Part shown: positions 34,704 through 43,710 of the stretch, one piece after another
Layout: each line of letters opens with the position of its first letter
Numbering within the stretch: the first letter of the stretch is position 1
Source of the DNA: Pseudoclavibacter sp. AY1F1
GTDB lineage: Bacteria > Actinomycetota > Actinomycetes > Actinomycetales > Microbacteriaceae
Length of the DNA stretch: 64,000 nt
Direction: 5' to 3'
NCBI RefSeq assembly: GCF_002931075.1
Contig: NZ_PSTQ01000003.1
Coordinates: 310,001-374,000 of the forward strand
Translations under genes and position numbers: made by a program
Notes under the pieces: model-generated
The model's database searches: none
What the model was told of the DNA's origin: nothing
What the model saw: the letters and a program-made list of their open reading frames with translations, nothing else

Positions 34704-36992
34704 GTGAAACTCGTTCGTACCCTTTCCCGCATCACGGTGGCCGCCCTCGCCGCAAGCGTCGTCGTCGGCAGCTTCGGCGTCGGAGTCGCTTCCGCGGCGC
34801 CAACGCCCGAGGACGTCGACAGGCTCTCGGGCCGACTCGCCGCCCTCGCCGACGTCGACGTCTCATCCGACCCGGCAGTCGCCGAAGAGCAGCTCAAGTC
34901 GACGACGACCGAGCAGCTCGCCCTCCCAGACTCCGGCCCGGCGAGCATGCGCGTGAGCGGCGACAGCGTCGCCGTCACCGTGTACTACTCGACGCCGCCC
35001 GTCGCGGCCGACATCGAGGCGCTCGCAGCGCTGGGAACCGTTGACTCCGTGGCCGCGAAGTACCTTGTGATCGGCGCCACGATCCCCACGAGCAACCTCG
35101 AAGCGGTCGCCGCGCTCGAGCACGTGCAGTCGGTGCAGGAGACGCTCACCCCCGGCTCGAGCGGGACCGCCTGGAACGGCGCCATCGCGCCAACGGTGAC
35201 AGAGACCGATACTGAAACGGATGCGCCGTCCGAGGCATCGGCCGACGCCGACGCCTGCCGGGCAGTGCCCGCGAACCTTGCCGAGCCGCTCAACGTGCCC
35301 CTCGCACGCGAGCTCTACGGGCTTGACGGCGAGGGGGTCCGCATCGGAATCATCTCCGACTCGTTTGATCACGCGGCCGAGCTGCTCCCGAGCACACCGG
35401 CAGAGGACGTCGCTGCTGGCATGCTCCCCGGCGAGGGAACCCCGTGTGGGTACGAGCAGCCCGTTGAGGTGCTCATGGAAAGCACGGCCCCAGCCAGCGA
35501 CGAGGGTCGCGGCATGGCGCAACTGGTGCATTCCATCGCACCGGGCGCCACGCTGCTGTTCGCGTCCGGCTGGGACGGCCAGGCCGGATTCGCGGAGGCC
35601 GTTGAGCGCCTGACCGCAGCCGGCGCAGACATCATCGTCGACGACGTCAGCTACTACGACGAACCGATCTTCCAGGACGGGGTGCCCTCCAACGCGGTGA
35701 ACGACGCGGTCGCGCTTGGCATCCCCTTCTTCAGCTCGGCTGGCAACACGACCAGCATCGGCACGCAGGGTGAAAGTGCGGGGCGGGTGATCTCCTCGTG
35801 GGAGGCCCCCGAGTACCGGCCCACGACCTGCCCGGCGTCGGTGACCGATCTGCTGCCCGAGTCTGGCTCCGCGAGCGTCGACTGCATGGACTTCGACCCA
35901 AGTGCCGGGCAGGACCCGACGAACACGCTGACGTACCCGGACCTCGAAAGTCGCGGTTTCACCGCGATCACAATGCTGCAGTGGGCTGAGCCGGTGGGCG
36001 CTGCAACCAATGAACTCGCCGTCTTCGTCCTCGACGACTCGGGAACGGTCGTCGAGGCGAGCCTCGCCGGCAACGCGGGCTCCCCGATCCAGATCGCAGG
36101 TTTCCAGCCGAGCGCTGGTGACTACGACTACGTGATCGTCCGTGACACGAGCGACGGGGTCCCCGCGCTGAACCCGCGCGTGAAGATGATCTTCATGGGC
36201 AGCTACCTTCAGGCCGCGGAATACTCGAAGAGCACCGGAGGCGACATCGTCGGCCCGTCCATCTTCGGGCACAACGGCACGCCCGCCGTCGTAAGCGTCT
36301 CGGCCGCGAACGCAGCCACACCCACGGAGCTCGAACGCTTCAGCTCGACCGGGCCGACCACGCTCTACTTCGAGCCCTTCCCCAGCACGAACGCGTTGCC
36401 GGAGCCCATCTCGGGCGCCCCCACTCTGACCTCGCTTGATGGCGGATGGACGAACTTCTTCGGGAGCCCCGTCGCGGGACAGCCCGGGGTCTACTCGTTC
36501 ACGGGCACCTCCGCGGCCGCTCCAGCCGCGGCCGCAGTGACCGGGCTCGGGCTGCAGCTCGACCCCGGTGCAACGCCGCAAGAACTGCGGGACGCGCTCA
36601 CCGACACGGCCGTCCCCATCGACAGCATCGTAGAGTCGGTCTCCGTCGCCGACTCAGCTGGAGCCGGACTCGTGGATGCGGTCGGTTTCCTTGCGGCTCT
36701 CCCCGCATCGACCCCCATTCCGACGCCGACGGTCGAGCCGACCGTCACGCCGACGCTCGAGCCGACCACGGCGCCGACAGCTGTGCCCGTGAGCCCGACC
36801 GGGGTCCCCGTGCCTGGCGTCGAGACACTGGTACCGGTTCCCGCGACCTCGACGCCCGCCCCCTCGGCAGGTGACAAGCTCGCATCCACTGGAGAAGACG
36901 CCCCTCTTGGGCTTGCCGCACTCGTCGGTGCGCTTGTCCTCGCGGCAGGCATCACGATCCTGACGCTGCGCCGACGGACAGGCGAGCGATGA
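34704..36992 (+). CDS. cell-wall-anchored subtilase-like protein (copy 1)
   Basis: A 762-residue secreted protein. Signal peptide: basic KLVRTLSR, a hydrophobic stretch and cleavage near ASAAP at about residue 32. A subtilase (S8) domain holds Asp219 (GIISDSFD), SSAGNTTS with the oxyanion Asn, and Ser603 (FTGTSAAAP). Where S8 enzymes have HGTxVA, it has DEGRGMAQLV, so Glu267 stands for His, giving a Ser-Glu-Asp set as in sedolisins. A Pro/Thr-rich linker follows. Residues 726-730 are LASTG, then a transmembrane helix and RRRTGER, a class E sortase-type signal. Start is GTG after GAGGTG. Proteolytic activity is uncertain. Confidence 0.85.
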   Translation: MKLVRTLSRITVAALAASVVVGSFGVGVASAAPTPEDVDRLSGRLAALADVDVSSDPAVAEEQLKSTTTEQLALPDSGPASMRVSGDSVAVTVYYSTPPVAADIEALAALGTVDSVAAKYLVIGATIPTSNLEAVAALEHVQSVQETLTPGSSGTAWNGAIAPTVTETDTETDAPSEASADADACRAVPANLAEPLNVPLARELYGLDGEGVRIGIISDSFDHAAELLPSTPAEDVAAGMLPGEGTPCGYEQPVEVLMESTAPASDEGRGMAQLVHSIAPGATLLFASGWDGQAGFAEAVERLTAAGADIIVDDVSYYDEPIFQDGVPSNAVNDAVALGIPFFSSAGNTTSIGTQGESAGRVISSWEAPEYRPTTCPASVTDLLPESGSASVDCMDFDPSAGQDPTNTLTYPDLESRGFTAITMLQWAEPVGAATNELAVFVLDDSGTVVEASLAGNAGSPIQIAGFQPSAGDYDYVIVRDTSDGVPALNPRVKMIFMGSYLQAAEYSKSTGGDIVGPSIFGHNGTPAVVSVSAANAATPTELERFSSTGPTTLYFEPFPSTNALPEPISGAPTLTSLDGGWTNFFGSPVAGQPGVYSFTGTSAAAPAAAAVTGLGLQLDPGATPQELRDALTDTAVPIDSIVESVSVADSAGAGLVDAVGFLAALPASTPIPTPTVEPTVTPTLEPTTAPTAVPVSPTGVPVPGVETLVPVPATSTPAPSAGDKLASTGEDAPLGLAALVGALVLAAGITILTLRRRTGER

Positions 36993-37030
36993 CCCGCAGC
37001 AGTGCAGTACCTACCCCCGAAGGTGTTCAC

Positions 37031-39310
37031 GTGAAAATCGTTCGAAAGCTCTCCCGCGTCACAGTCGCCGCGCTGACGGTCGGCCTTGTTGTCGGCGGCT
37101 TCGGGGTCGGGGCTGCGACCGCGGCGCCCGCATCCGACAGCAGCGAGAAGCTGTCCGGGCGCCTGACCGCGCTCGCGGCAGTCGACGTCTCCTCCGACCC
37201 GGCTGTCGCCGAACAGCAGCTCGCGACGGCGTCGCCCACTGAGCTCGCGCTGCCAGACTCTGGCCCCGCGAGCCTGCAGCTCAACGGCGGCAGCGTGGCG
37301 GTCACCGTCTACTACTCGACGCCGCCGCTTGCCGCGGACATCGACGCGCTCGCGGCACTCGGCACCGTCGACTCCGTCGCCGCGAAGTACCTCGTCATCG
37401 GCGCGACCGTTCCGGTTGGCAACCTCGAGGCGGTTGCCGCCCTCGGCAACGTGCAATCCGTCCAGGAGACGCTCACTCCCGCCTCCAGCGGGTCTGCCTG
37501 GCAGACGCCGCTGACGGTGACGGATACCGAAACGGATGCACCTGCTCAGCCCAGCACGGACGTCGTGGCCGACTCCTGCCGAGCCGTCCCCGCCAACCTC
37601 ACTGAGCCGCTCAACGTGCCCCTCGCGCGCGAGCTGTACGGCGTCGACGGCGAGGGCGTCCGCATCGGGATCATCTCCGACTCGTTCGACTTCTCACCCG
37701 AACCCCTGCCGTCGACTCCCGCGGACGACATCGCGGCGGGGCTCCTGCCCGGACCAGGAAGCCCCTGTGGGGACACGCAGCCCGTTGAGGTGCTGCGCGA
37801 GAGCCCCACCCCGTCTGCAGACGAGGGGCGTGCAATGGCGCAGCTCGTCTACTCGATCGCGCCAGGCGCGACGCTGCTGTTCGCATCCGGATCGGGCGGA
37901 CAGGCGGGCTTCGCGAACGCCGTCGAGACGCTCTCCGGCGCCGGCGCCGACATCATCGTCGATGACCTCGGCTACTACGACGAGACGATGTTCCAGGACG
38001 GTGTCGCAGCGAACGCGATGAACGACGCTGTCGCGCTTGGTATCCCGTTCTTCACGGCGGCCGGCAATGACACCGTCATCGGCAGCCGGGGCGAGAGCGA
38101 GGGCCGCGTGATCTCCTCGTGGGAGACGCCCGAGTACCGCCCCGCCGCCTGTCCTGCCGAGGTCGGCGAGATCCTCCCTCAGATCGACATCACCAGCGCC
38201 GACTGCATGGACTTCGATCCCGGCGCAGGTGTCGACGCGACGAACACGCTGACGTACCCCGACCTCGCACGCCACGACCGGACCGCGTTCCTCATGCTGC
38301 AGTGGGCCGAGCCTGTGGGGGCAGCGACCAACAGCATGATGGTTGTCGTGACCGACGCCTCGGGCGAGTTTGTCGGGGGCAGCCCGGTCGCATCCGCCGG
38401 CTCGCCCGTGCAGATTGCCGCATTCCAGCCCACCGGAGGCGACTACAACTACATCATCGTTCGCGACACCAGCGACGGCGTGCCCGCGTTGAACCCTCGC
38501 GTGAAGACGATCTTCAACGGCGGCTACCTGCAGGACGTCGAGTACTCGGAGAGCGTCGGTGGCGACATCGTCGGACCCTCCATCTTCGGGCACGCCGGCA
38601 CGCCGAGCGGGCTCAGCATCGTCGCCGCCGACGCGGCGACGCCGACCGAGCTCGAGGAGTTCAGCGGCACGGGACCGATGACGCTGTACTTCGAGCCGTT
38701 CCCGAGCACAAACGCGCTCCCGGAACCCATCTCAGGCGCACCCACGGTGACCTCGCTCGACGGCGGCTGGACGAACTTCTTCGGGCCGGAAGTCGAAGGA
38801 CAGGTCGGCATCTACTCGTTCACGGGAACCTCGGCGGCTGCACCATCTGCTGCGGCCGTGGCCGCGCTCGGGATGCAGCTCAGCCCCGGTCTCACGCCCC
38901 AGAACGTGCGGGATGCGCTGACGGAGACCGCCATCCCGATCAACAGCATCGCCGAATCCGTCTCGGTGGCGGACTCGGCGGGAGCAGGGCTCGTGGATGC
39001 GGTCGGATTCCTCGCGGCGCTGCCGGGGGTCGCGCCGACGCCGACGCCGACGCCGACCACCGAGCCGACGCCGACTGCTGCTCCGACTCCCACCTCGACG
39101 GCTGTGCCGGTCACGCCGACCGGAGTTCCAGTGCCCGGCGTGGTGACTCCGACGCCGGCGACACCGACAACGACCGCAGGTGACAAGCAGCTCGCATCCA
39201 CCGGTGCGGATGCGTCCCTCGGCCTTGGCGTGCTTGCCGGAGCGCTCGCGCTCGCCGCTGGCATCGCGGCGGTCGTCGCCGCGAGCCGCAGGAAGGTCGC
39301 CGAGAAGTAG
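37031..39310 (+). CDS. cell-wall-anchored subtilase-like protein (copy 2, tandem paralogue)
   Basis: A 759-residue paralogue of the preceding gene, with the same plan: signal peptide, subtilase-like domain, Pro/Thr repeat linker (PTPTPTTEPTPT), LASTG at 721-725, a membrane helix and a basic tail. It keeps SDSFD, DEGRAMAQLV (Glu in place of His) and FTGTSAAAP. The GTG at 37031 is chosen because the leader CAGTACCTACCCC plus a GGTG Shine-Dalgarno is copied from the first gene; the ATG at 36989 overlaps the upstream stop and would put extra residues before the signal peptide. A recent duplication is evident. Confidence 0.85.
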   Translation: MKIVRKLSRVTVAALTVGLVVGGFGVGAATAAPASDSSEKLSGRLTALAAVDVSSDPAVAEQQLATASPTELALPDSGPASLQLNGGSVAVTVYYSTPPLAADIDALAALGTVDSVAAKYLVIGATVPVGNLEAVAALGNVQSVQETLTPASSGSAWQTPLTVTDTETDAPAQPSTDVVADSCRAVPANLTEPLNVPLARELYGVDGEGVRIGIISDSFDFSPEPLPSTPADDIAAGLLPGPGSPCGDTQPVEVLRESPTPSADEGRAMAQLVYSIAPGATLLFASGSGGQAGFANAVETLSGAGADIIVDDLGYYDETMFQDGVAANAMNDAVALGIPFFTAAGNDTVIGSRGESEGRVISSWETPEYRPAACPAEVGEILPQIDITSADCMDFDPGAGVDATNTLTYPDLARHDRTAFLMLQWAEPVGAATNSMMVVVTDASGEFVGGSPVASAGSPVQIAAFQPTGGDYNYIIVRDTSDGVPALNPRVKTIFNGGYLQDVEYSESVGGDIVGPSIFGHAGTPSGLSIVAADAATPTELEEFSGTGPMTLYFEPFPSTNALPEPISGAPTVTSLDGGWTNFFGPEVEGQVGIYSFTGTSAAAPSAAAVAALGMQLSPGLTPQNVRDALTETAIPINSIAESVSVADSAGAGLVDAVGFLAALPGVAPTPTPTPTTEPTPTAAPTPTSTAVPVTPTGVPVPGVVTPTPATPTTTAGDKQLASTGADASLGLGVLAGALALAAGIAAVVAASRRKVAEK

Positions 39311-39353
39311 CGAGCGTCCAGGGCGCCTCCGTCGACGGGTCCTGTTCGACAGA

Positions 39354-39403
39354 GTTGTGGCGAAGCGCTGCCGGTGAGATTGCCGACAGCACTTCGCCAC
39401 AAC
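39354..39403. repeat. intergenic hairpin repeat, GTTGTGGCGAAG family (copy A)
   Basis: The 17-bp arms at 39354-39370 and 39387-39403 pair with one mismatch. The element lies between two convergent genes, so it may act as a bidirectional terminator. A second copy with the same arm sequence is at 42489-42544. Confidence 0.8.
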
Positions 39404-39500
39404 CCTGCGCGCAGGGGATGCGGGCGCGGGCGCGGACGGGCGGGCAGGCAGGCAGGCGGGCAAACAGGCAGGCGTCGGGGCGGCGGCGTACGCGCGCGGG

Positions 39501-40238
39501 TCAGCCCGTGACGAGGCGGTGCTCGTAGGCGAACACGACGATCTGCGCGCGGCTCGTGAGCTCGAGCTTCGCGAGCACGTTGCGCACGTGCGTCTTCACG
39601 GTCGCCTCGCTCACGAACGCGGCGGCCGCGATCTCGCTGTTGCGCAGCCCCTTCGCCGCAAGCAGGAAGATCTCGCGTTCCCGCGGCGAGAGCGCCGCGA
39701 TCGCGAGGTCCGGCCGGGGCGCGATCTCGACGGGTTCCGTAGCCGGGGTGGCGCCCCGCGCGATGCGTCCGACAGGCATGGCCGGGGCGTCACCCGCGTG
39801 CACGGCTCTGATCGTGTCGAGCAGCATCTCGGGGGTCGCGTCCTTCGTCACGTAGGCGCTCGCGCCGTTGTGCATGGCCTGCAGCACCGCTTCATCCTGC
39901 CGGAACGTGGTCAGCATCACGATGCGCGGGCGCGGCCCGGTCTCGTCGGCATACGGGGCGGCCTCCAAGATGCGCCTCGTCGCGGCGATGCCGTTCAGGC
40001 CGGGCATGCGGATGTCCATGAGCACCACGTCCGGACGCGCGGCGACGACCAGCTCGACCGCGCCCTCACCATCGGCCGCCGTGCCGATCAGCTCGAGATC
40101 CGACTGCGACTCCACGAGCATCCGCATGCCGTAGACGAAGAGGTCCTGGTCGTCGACGAGGGCGATGCGGATGCGCGGGGCAGGTTCCGGGCGCGCCGAG
40201 ACGACAGCGACGGGCTGAGTAACGGTGTCGTCAGTCAC
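39501..40238 (-). CDS. NarL/LuxR-family response regulator
   Basis: A 245-residue response regulator. The receiver domain has the acidic pair at Asp29-Asp30, the phosphorylation site Asp75 (VVLMDIRMPG) and Lys132 (YVTKDA). The C-terminal LuxR helix-turn-helix contains LSPREREIFLLAAKGLRNSEIA and VSEATVKTHVRNVLAKL. About 20 extra N-terminal residues precede the receiver. It overlaps the kinase gene by 4 bp, so the pair forms a two-component system. The regulated genes are not obvious; the nearby anchored subtilases are possible targets only by position. Confidence 0.93.
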   Translation of the reverse strand: MTDDTVTQPVAVVSARPEPAPRIRIALVDDQDLFVYGMRMLVESQSDLELIGTAADGEGAVELVVAARPDVVLMDIRMPGLNGIAATRRILEAAPYADETGPRPRIVMLTTFRQDEAVLQAMHNGASAYVTKDATPEMLLDTIRAVHAGDAPAMPVGRIARGATPATEPVEIAPRPDLAIAALSPREREIFLLAAKGLRNSEIAAAAFVSEATVKTHVRNVLAKLELTSRAQIVVFAYEHRLVTG

Positions 40239-41776
40239 TGCTTGTCCTCCTCGGTCTGCGGTTCTGTCGCGGTCTGTGCTTCGGTCGCGGTCTGTGCTTC
40301 TGTCGCGGTCGGAGCTTCTGTTGCCTCAGGGGCTTCTGTTGCCTCATGGGCGTCCTCCGACGCGGTCACCCTGGGTTCGATGTCCTGCGTGGGGATGAAC
40401 GCGGTCACCACAAACGTCTGATGGCCATCGACCTCGTTCTCCGACGGCTCCGAGCCCGCGGTCAGCCAGCCGCCCGCGAGACGGGCGCGCTCGCGCATCC
40501 CAGTCAGGCCGAGGCCGCAACGCTCGGAGGCTTCAGCCTTGGGATCGTCATCGCCCACACCCATGCTCACGATGTTCAGCGAGAGCCCCGCCCCGCGCCA
40601 GTCGAGCGAAACGGTTGCCGACGCTGCAGAGCCTGCGTGCTTCATCGCGTTCGTGAGGCTCTCCTGCACGATCCGGAACACGCTCAGCTCCTGCACCTGC
40701 GAGAGGCGCTTCCGCTCGCCGAGGTTGCGCAACTCGACGTCGAGGCCCGCGCCGGAGGCCTGCTCGACAAGCGCATCCAGTTCGTCGAGCTTCGGCTGTG
40801 GCGCGGACCCCTCGCCGCCGATGTCTTCCAGCAGCCCCTGCAACTCGAGCAGGGTGCTGCGGGCGTTGTCGGCGATCTTCTGCAGGTCGTCGGCGGCCTC
40901 GCCGCGCGACTCTCGCAGCAGCCGCGAGCCGTCCGCCATGGAGATCGTCACCGTGAGCGAGTGGGCGAGGACGTCGTGCACCTCGCGGGCGATGCGAGAG
41001 CGCTCCTGCAAGACCAGCACCTCGGCGGAAGACGCTGAGAGCTCGCCGGCGAGGGCGAGGCGCATCGCCTGGTCGCGCCGGCGCTTGATCACATACTGGA
41101 TCGCGACGCCGAGCACCCAGGCTGCGGCAGCCACGAGCGCGAAGATGAAGGCCAGCTGGGCGGCCGTCTGGAGCATGAGCTCGGACATGGGGCCACGCAC
41201 GCCCATGAACTGCACGCCGCCCTGGTCATCGAACAACACCTGGACGACGTCGTTTCCCTCCGTCGGTCCGTCCCAACCCTCTTGGTAGATGAGCTCGCCG
41301 CTCGCGGTGTAGTTGTTAACGCCAGAGAAGTACCCCATCGAGCCGCCGCCGAGCGGCCCCGCCCAGAGGAGCCACTGCCCCGCATAGACGAACAGGAACG
41401 CGATCCCGATGCCGTGCACAACGCCAGCACCCAGCGCGATCCAACGGGTCAGCCCAACGGTGTTCAGCGCGACGAAGAACACGACGATGGGCATCCCGAA
41501 GTGGATGGGCCACCCCGTGGAGTCCGCCATCGGAATCGCCCACACCAGCTGCAGGAGCGGGACGAGGAGTCCGATGCCGAGCGCTACCCGCGGGAAGCGC
41601 CGCGAGACGCCGATGGCAAGGCCATAGATCAACGGGGCCGCGTAGAACGGCAGGTAGTTGCCCCACCGGCCAACCTCGGCGAAGCTCCACAACGCGATGA
41701 AGATGGCCCCCACCGCGGGTTCGAGGAACCAGCGCAGTGAGGCGGCGGTGGAGAGACGATCACGCAGTCGAAGCAT
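40235..41776 (-). CDS. sensor histidine kinase (HisKA_3 type)
   Basis: A membrane sensor kinase of about 513 residues. Several N-terminal transmembrane helices surround an extracytoplasmic loop. Then come a coiled segment, the dimerisation box with the phosphorylated His in RSRIAREVHDVLAHSLTV, and an HATPase domain (LTNAMKHAGSAA and GLTGMRERARLAGG). The C-terminal tail is an unusual Ala/Thr/Glu repeat (TEAP/TEAQ units). The ATG at 41776 with GGTGAGC before it is preferred; a GTG at 41806 would add ten residues. It pairs with the LuxR-type regulator through a 4-bp overlap. Confidence 0.9.
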   Translation of the reverse strand: MLRLRDRLSTAASLRWFLEPAVGAIFIALWSFAEVGRWGNYLPFYAAPLIYGLAIGVSRRFPRVALGIGLLVPLLQLVWAIPMADSTGWPIHFGMPIVVFFVALNTVGLTRWIALGAGVVHGIGIAFLFVYAGQWLLWAGPLGGGSMGYFSGVNNYTASGELIYQEGWDGPTEGNDVVQVLFDDQGGVQFMGVRGPMSELMLQTAAQLAFIFALVAAAAWVLGVAIQYVIKRRRDQAMRLALAGELSASSAEVLVLQERSRIAREVHDVLAHSLTVTISMADGSRLLRESRGEAADDLQKIADNARSTLLELQGLLEDIGGEGSAPQPKLDELDALVEQASGAGLDVELRNLGERKRLSQVQELSVFRIVQESLTNAMKHAGSAASATVSLDWRGAGLSLNIVSMGVGDDDPKAEASERCGLGLTGMRERARLAGGWLTAGSEPSENEVDGHQTFVVTAFIPTQDIEPRVTASEDAHEATEAPEATEAPTATEAQTATEAQTATEPQTEEDKQ

Positions 41777-42038
41777 GCTCACCAAGCTAGGGGCGATTCC
41801 GTGCACGGATGGCTGCGAGCGTGCATCCGGCCCTTCCTTTCATCCGAAGGGGTGAGCGGGCGGACAGGCGACTCCTCGCCTCGCTGGCTGATGACCCGCA
41901 TCCGCACTCGTGATGTGTGTTTCGGGACGGCGACGGGCAAGCTGGAGTCGCCAGCGTCGGCACCGGCGCCAGCGTCGCCAGCGTCGGCACCGGCGCGATG
42001 CCAGCGCCCGCCCGCCGACTGAAGGTCGAGACCCACCG

Positions 42039-42410
42039 ATGACGGACAACCGCGCAGCGTTCGAGCACTTCGTCGAGCTCTTCTACACGCGGAAGCGCGT
42101 GGCCGAGGCGTTCGACTACCTGGTGGCGGACAACTACCGGCAGCACAACCCGAACATCCCGGATGGGCCGGCGGCGGCCGTCGAAGCCCTGACCCCGAAG
42201 TTCGACGGGTCGCCGGATGCGACGTTCAGCGCCGAGCGCATCCTCGTCGACGGCGACCTGGCAATGGTGCACGTGCGCGCATCCAGGCCCGGAGCGGCGG
42301 ATGCGGCCGTCGCCGACATCTACCGCTTCGAGGACGGCCGAATCGTCGAGCACTGGGACGTGCTCCAGCCGGTGCCCGGGACGAGCGTGCACGACCACCC
42401 CATGTTCTGA
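42039..42410 (+). CDS. SnoaL-like/NTF2-fold protein
   Basis: A 123-residue SnoaL-like polyketide-cyclase-family protein: FVELFYTRKRVAEAFDYLVADNYRQHNP at the start and IYRFEDGRIVEHWDVLQP at the end are typical. Such small NTF2-fold proteins act as isomerases, cyclases or hydrolases on small organics, or have no known role. The ATG at 42039 is chosen over a longer frame that runs through a repetitive GCGTCGGCACCGGCGCC region. It is a monocistronic gene, convergent with pdxY, with a hairpin repeat between them. (The first quoted block is longer than a motif; its key residues are Tyr, Arg-Lys and the final Gln-His-Asn.). Confidence 0.82.
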   Translation: MTDNRAAFEHFVELFYTRKRVAEAFDYLVADNYRQHNPNIPDGPAAAVEALTPKFDGSPDATFSAERILVDGDLAMVHVRASRPGAADAAVADIYRFEDGRIVEHWDVLQPVPGTSVHDHPMF

Positions 42411-42488
42411 AGTAGCGCTCGCGGGCCGACCTCTTCGGGCGGGGTTACTCCGCCGCACGGGGGTGGATGTGCGCAGCGAACTCGCGCA

Positions 42489-42544
42489 AGAGTTGTGGCG
42501 AAGTGCTGTTTGCGTTTGCTCGGACAGCATTTCGCCACAACTCT
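42489..42544. repeat. intergenic hairpin repeat, GTTGTGGCGAAG family (copy B)
   Basis: The 21-bp arms at 42489-42509 and 42524-42544 pair with one mismatch over a 14-base loop. The arms match those of the copy at 39354. It again separates convergent genes. After it comes a low-complexity stretch of CCGGAGC and CAGCGCAGCC units (about 42550-42670) without genes. Confidence 0.85.
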
Positions 42545-42671
42545 GGCCCCACGCCGACGCCCACGCCCACGCCGGAGCCGGAGCCGAAGCCGGAGGCCGG
42601 AGCCGGAGCCGCGGGCTCCGGAGCCCAGCGCAGCCCAGCCCAGCGCAGCCCAGCCCAGCGCAGCGCAGCGG

Positions 42672-43523
42672 CTAGCGGATCTGGCGAACGTGGAACTGCA
42701 TGCGCGGGTTCGCGAACGCATCCTGTGCCGCGACGATCTGCAGTTCGCGCTCACCGGAGTCGAGCGTCGCCTGCAGCAGGTCGAAAACGCTCGAGACCGT
42801 TGCTGCGAGCGCCTCGGACGCTGAGCCGGACGTGCGGTAGTGCGCCGTGAAAAGCGCCGACGTGACGTCGCCAGATCCGTTCGCCTTGAACGGGAGGTAG
42901 GGGGTCTGCACGATCCACGCGCCGGTGTCGTCGACGGCCATCATTTCGATGGTGCCCTCTGGCCGGTCGGGACGCTCGACGCTCGTGACGAGCACCGTGC
43001 GCGGGCCGAGCTCGCGAGCGAGGTCGACGGACTCGAGGGTCTCGTCGATCGTCGCCGGCGTGGTGCGCGTGAGGAAGCCAAGCTCGAACTGGTTCGGCGT
43101 GAGGATGTCGGCGACCGGGACGACCCGCTCGCGGATGAGCTCGGGGATCGCGGGGGCCACGAAGCAGCCGGACTTCGCGTTGCCCATGACGGGATCGCAC
43201 GTGTACGTCGCCGCGGGGTTGAGCTCCTTGGTGCGCTTGACCGCGTCGACGACGACGTCGACGATCTCCTCGCCGCCCAGGTACCCGGAAAGAACAGCGT
43301 CCACCTGCGCAAGCGCGCCGCGCTCCTCGACGCCCAGGATCACGTCGCGCACGTCCGATGCGGGAAGCAGGGGGCCTCGCCAAGCGCCGTAGCCCGTGTG
43401 GTTCGAGAACACGACCGTGGAGACCGGCCACACCTCGTGTCCGAGACGCTGCAGCGGGAACACCGCAGCCGAGTTGCCCACGTGCCCGTAGGCGACCGAC
43501 GACTGAATCGACAGGATCTTCAT
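42672..43523 (-). CDS. pdxY: pyridoxal/pyridoxine kinase
   Basis: A 283-residue ribokinase-fold PdxY/PdxK-type kinase. The N terminus has KILSIQSSVAYGHVGNSAAV, the family signature. Other blocks are VFSNHTGYG, DPVMGNAKSG, LTPNQFELGFLT and PFKANGSGDVTSALF, where the anion-hole GSGD holds the catalytic Asp. It phosphorylates pyridoxal at the 5' hydroxyl to make or salvage PLP. The start ATG after ATCGAGGG is chosen; longer frames read into the opposite-strand hydrolase gene. It stands alone. Confidence 0.93.
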   Translation of the reverse strand: MKILSIQSSVAYGHVGNSAAVFPLQRLGHEVWPVSTVVFSNHTGYGAWRGPLLPASDVRDVILGVEERGALAQVDAVLSGYLGGEEIVDVVVDAVKRTKELNPAATYTCDPVMGNAKSGCFVAPAIPELIRERVVPVADILTPNQFELGFLTRTTPATIDETLESVDLARELGPRTVLVTSVERPDRPEGTIEMMAVDDTGAWIVQTPYLPFKANGSGDVTSALFTAHYRTSGSASEALAATVSSVFDLLQATLDSGERELQIVAAQDAFANPRMQFHVRQIR

Positions 43524-43710
43524 CCCTCGATCTTCCCACGCCCGGCGCTCCCGCGCGCCCGGACGACGCCCAGCGACGGAACTGCGCAGCCTGGCGTATC
43601 TCGGGCGAGCGACGGAGGCATCTCCTGCCTCCGGCCGAGGCCACTGTCGGTGGTCGCTCGTAGCGTGGGAGTACGGAAATACGTACAGCACTGATGGCAA
43701 GGGAGAGCGA

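Noticed and set aside
36989-37030. ATG at 36989 as the start of the second subtilase-like gene
   Set aside because: The duplicated leader and the signal peptide position favour the GTG at 37031.
39420-39480. GGCAGGCAGG/CGGGCGGGC repeats as a protein-binding array
   Set aside because: Irregular low-complexity sequence without consistent spacing or palindromy.
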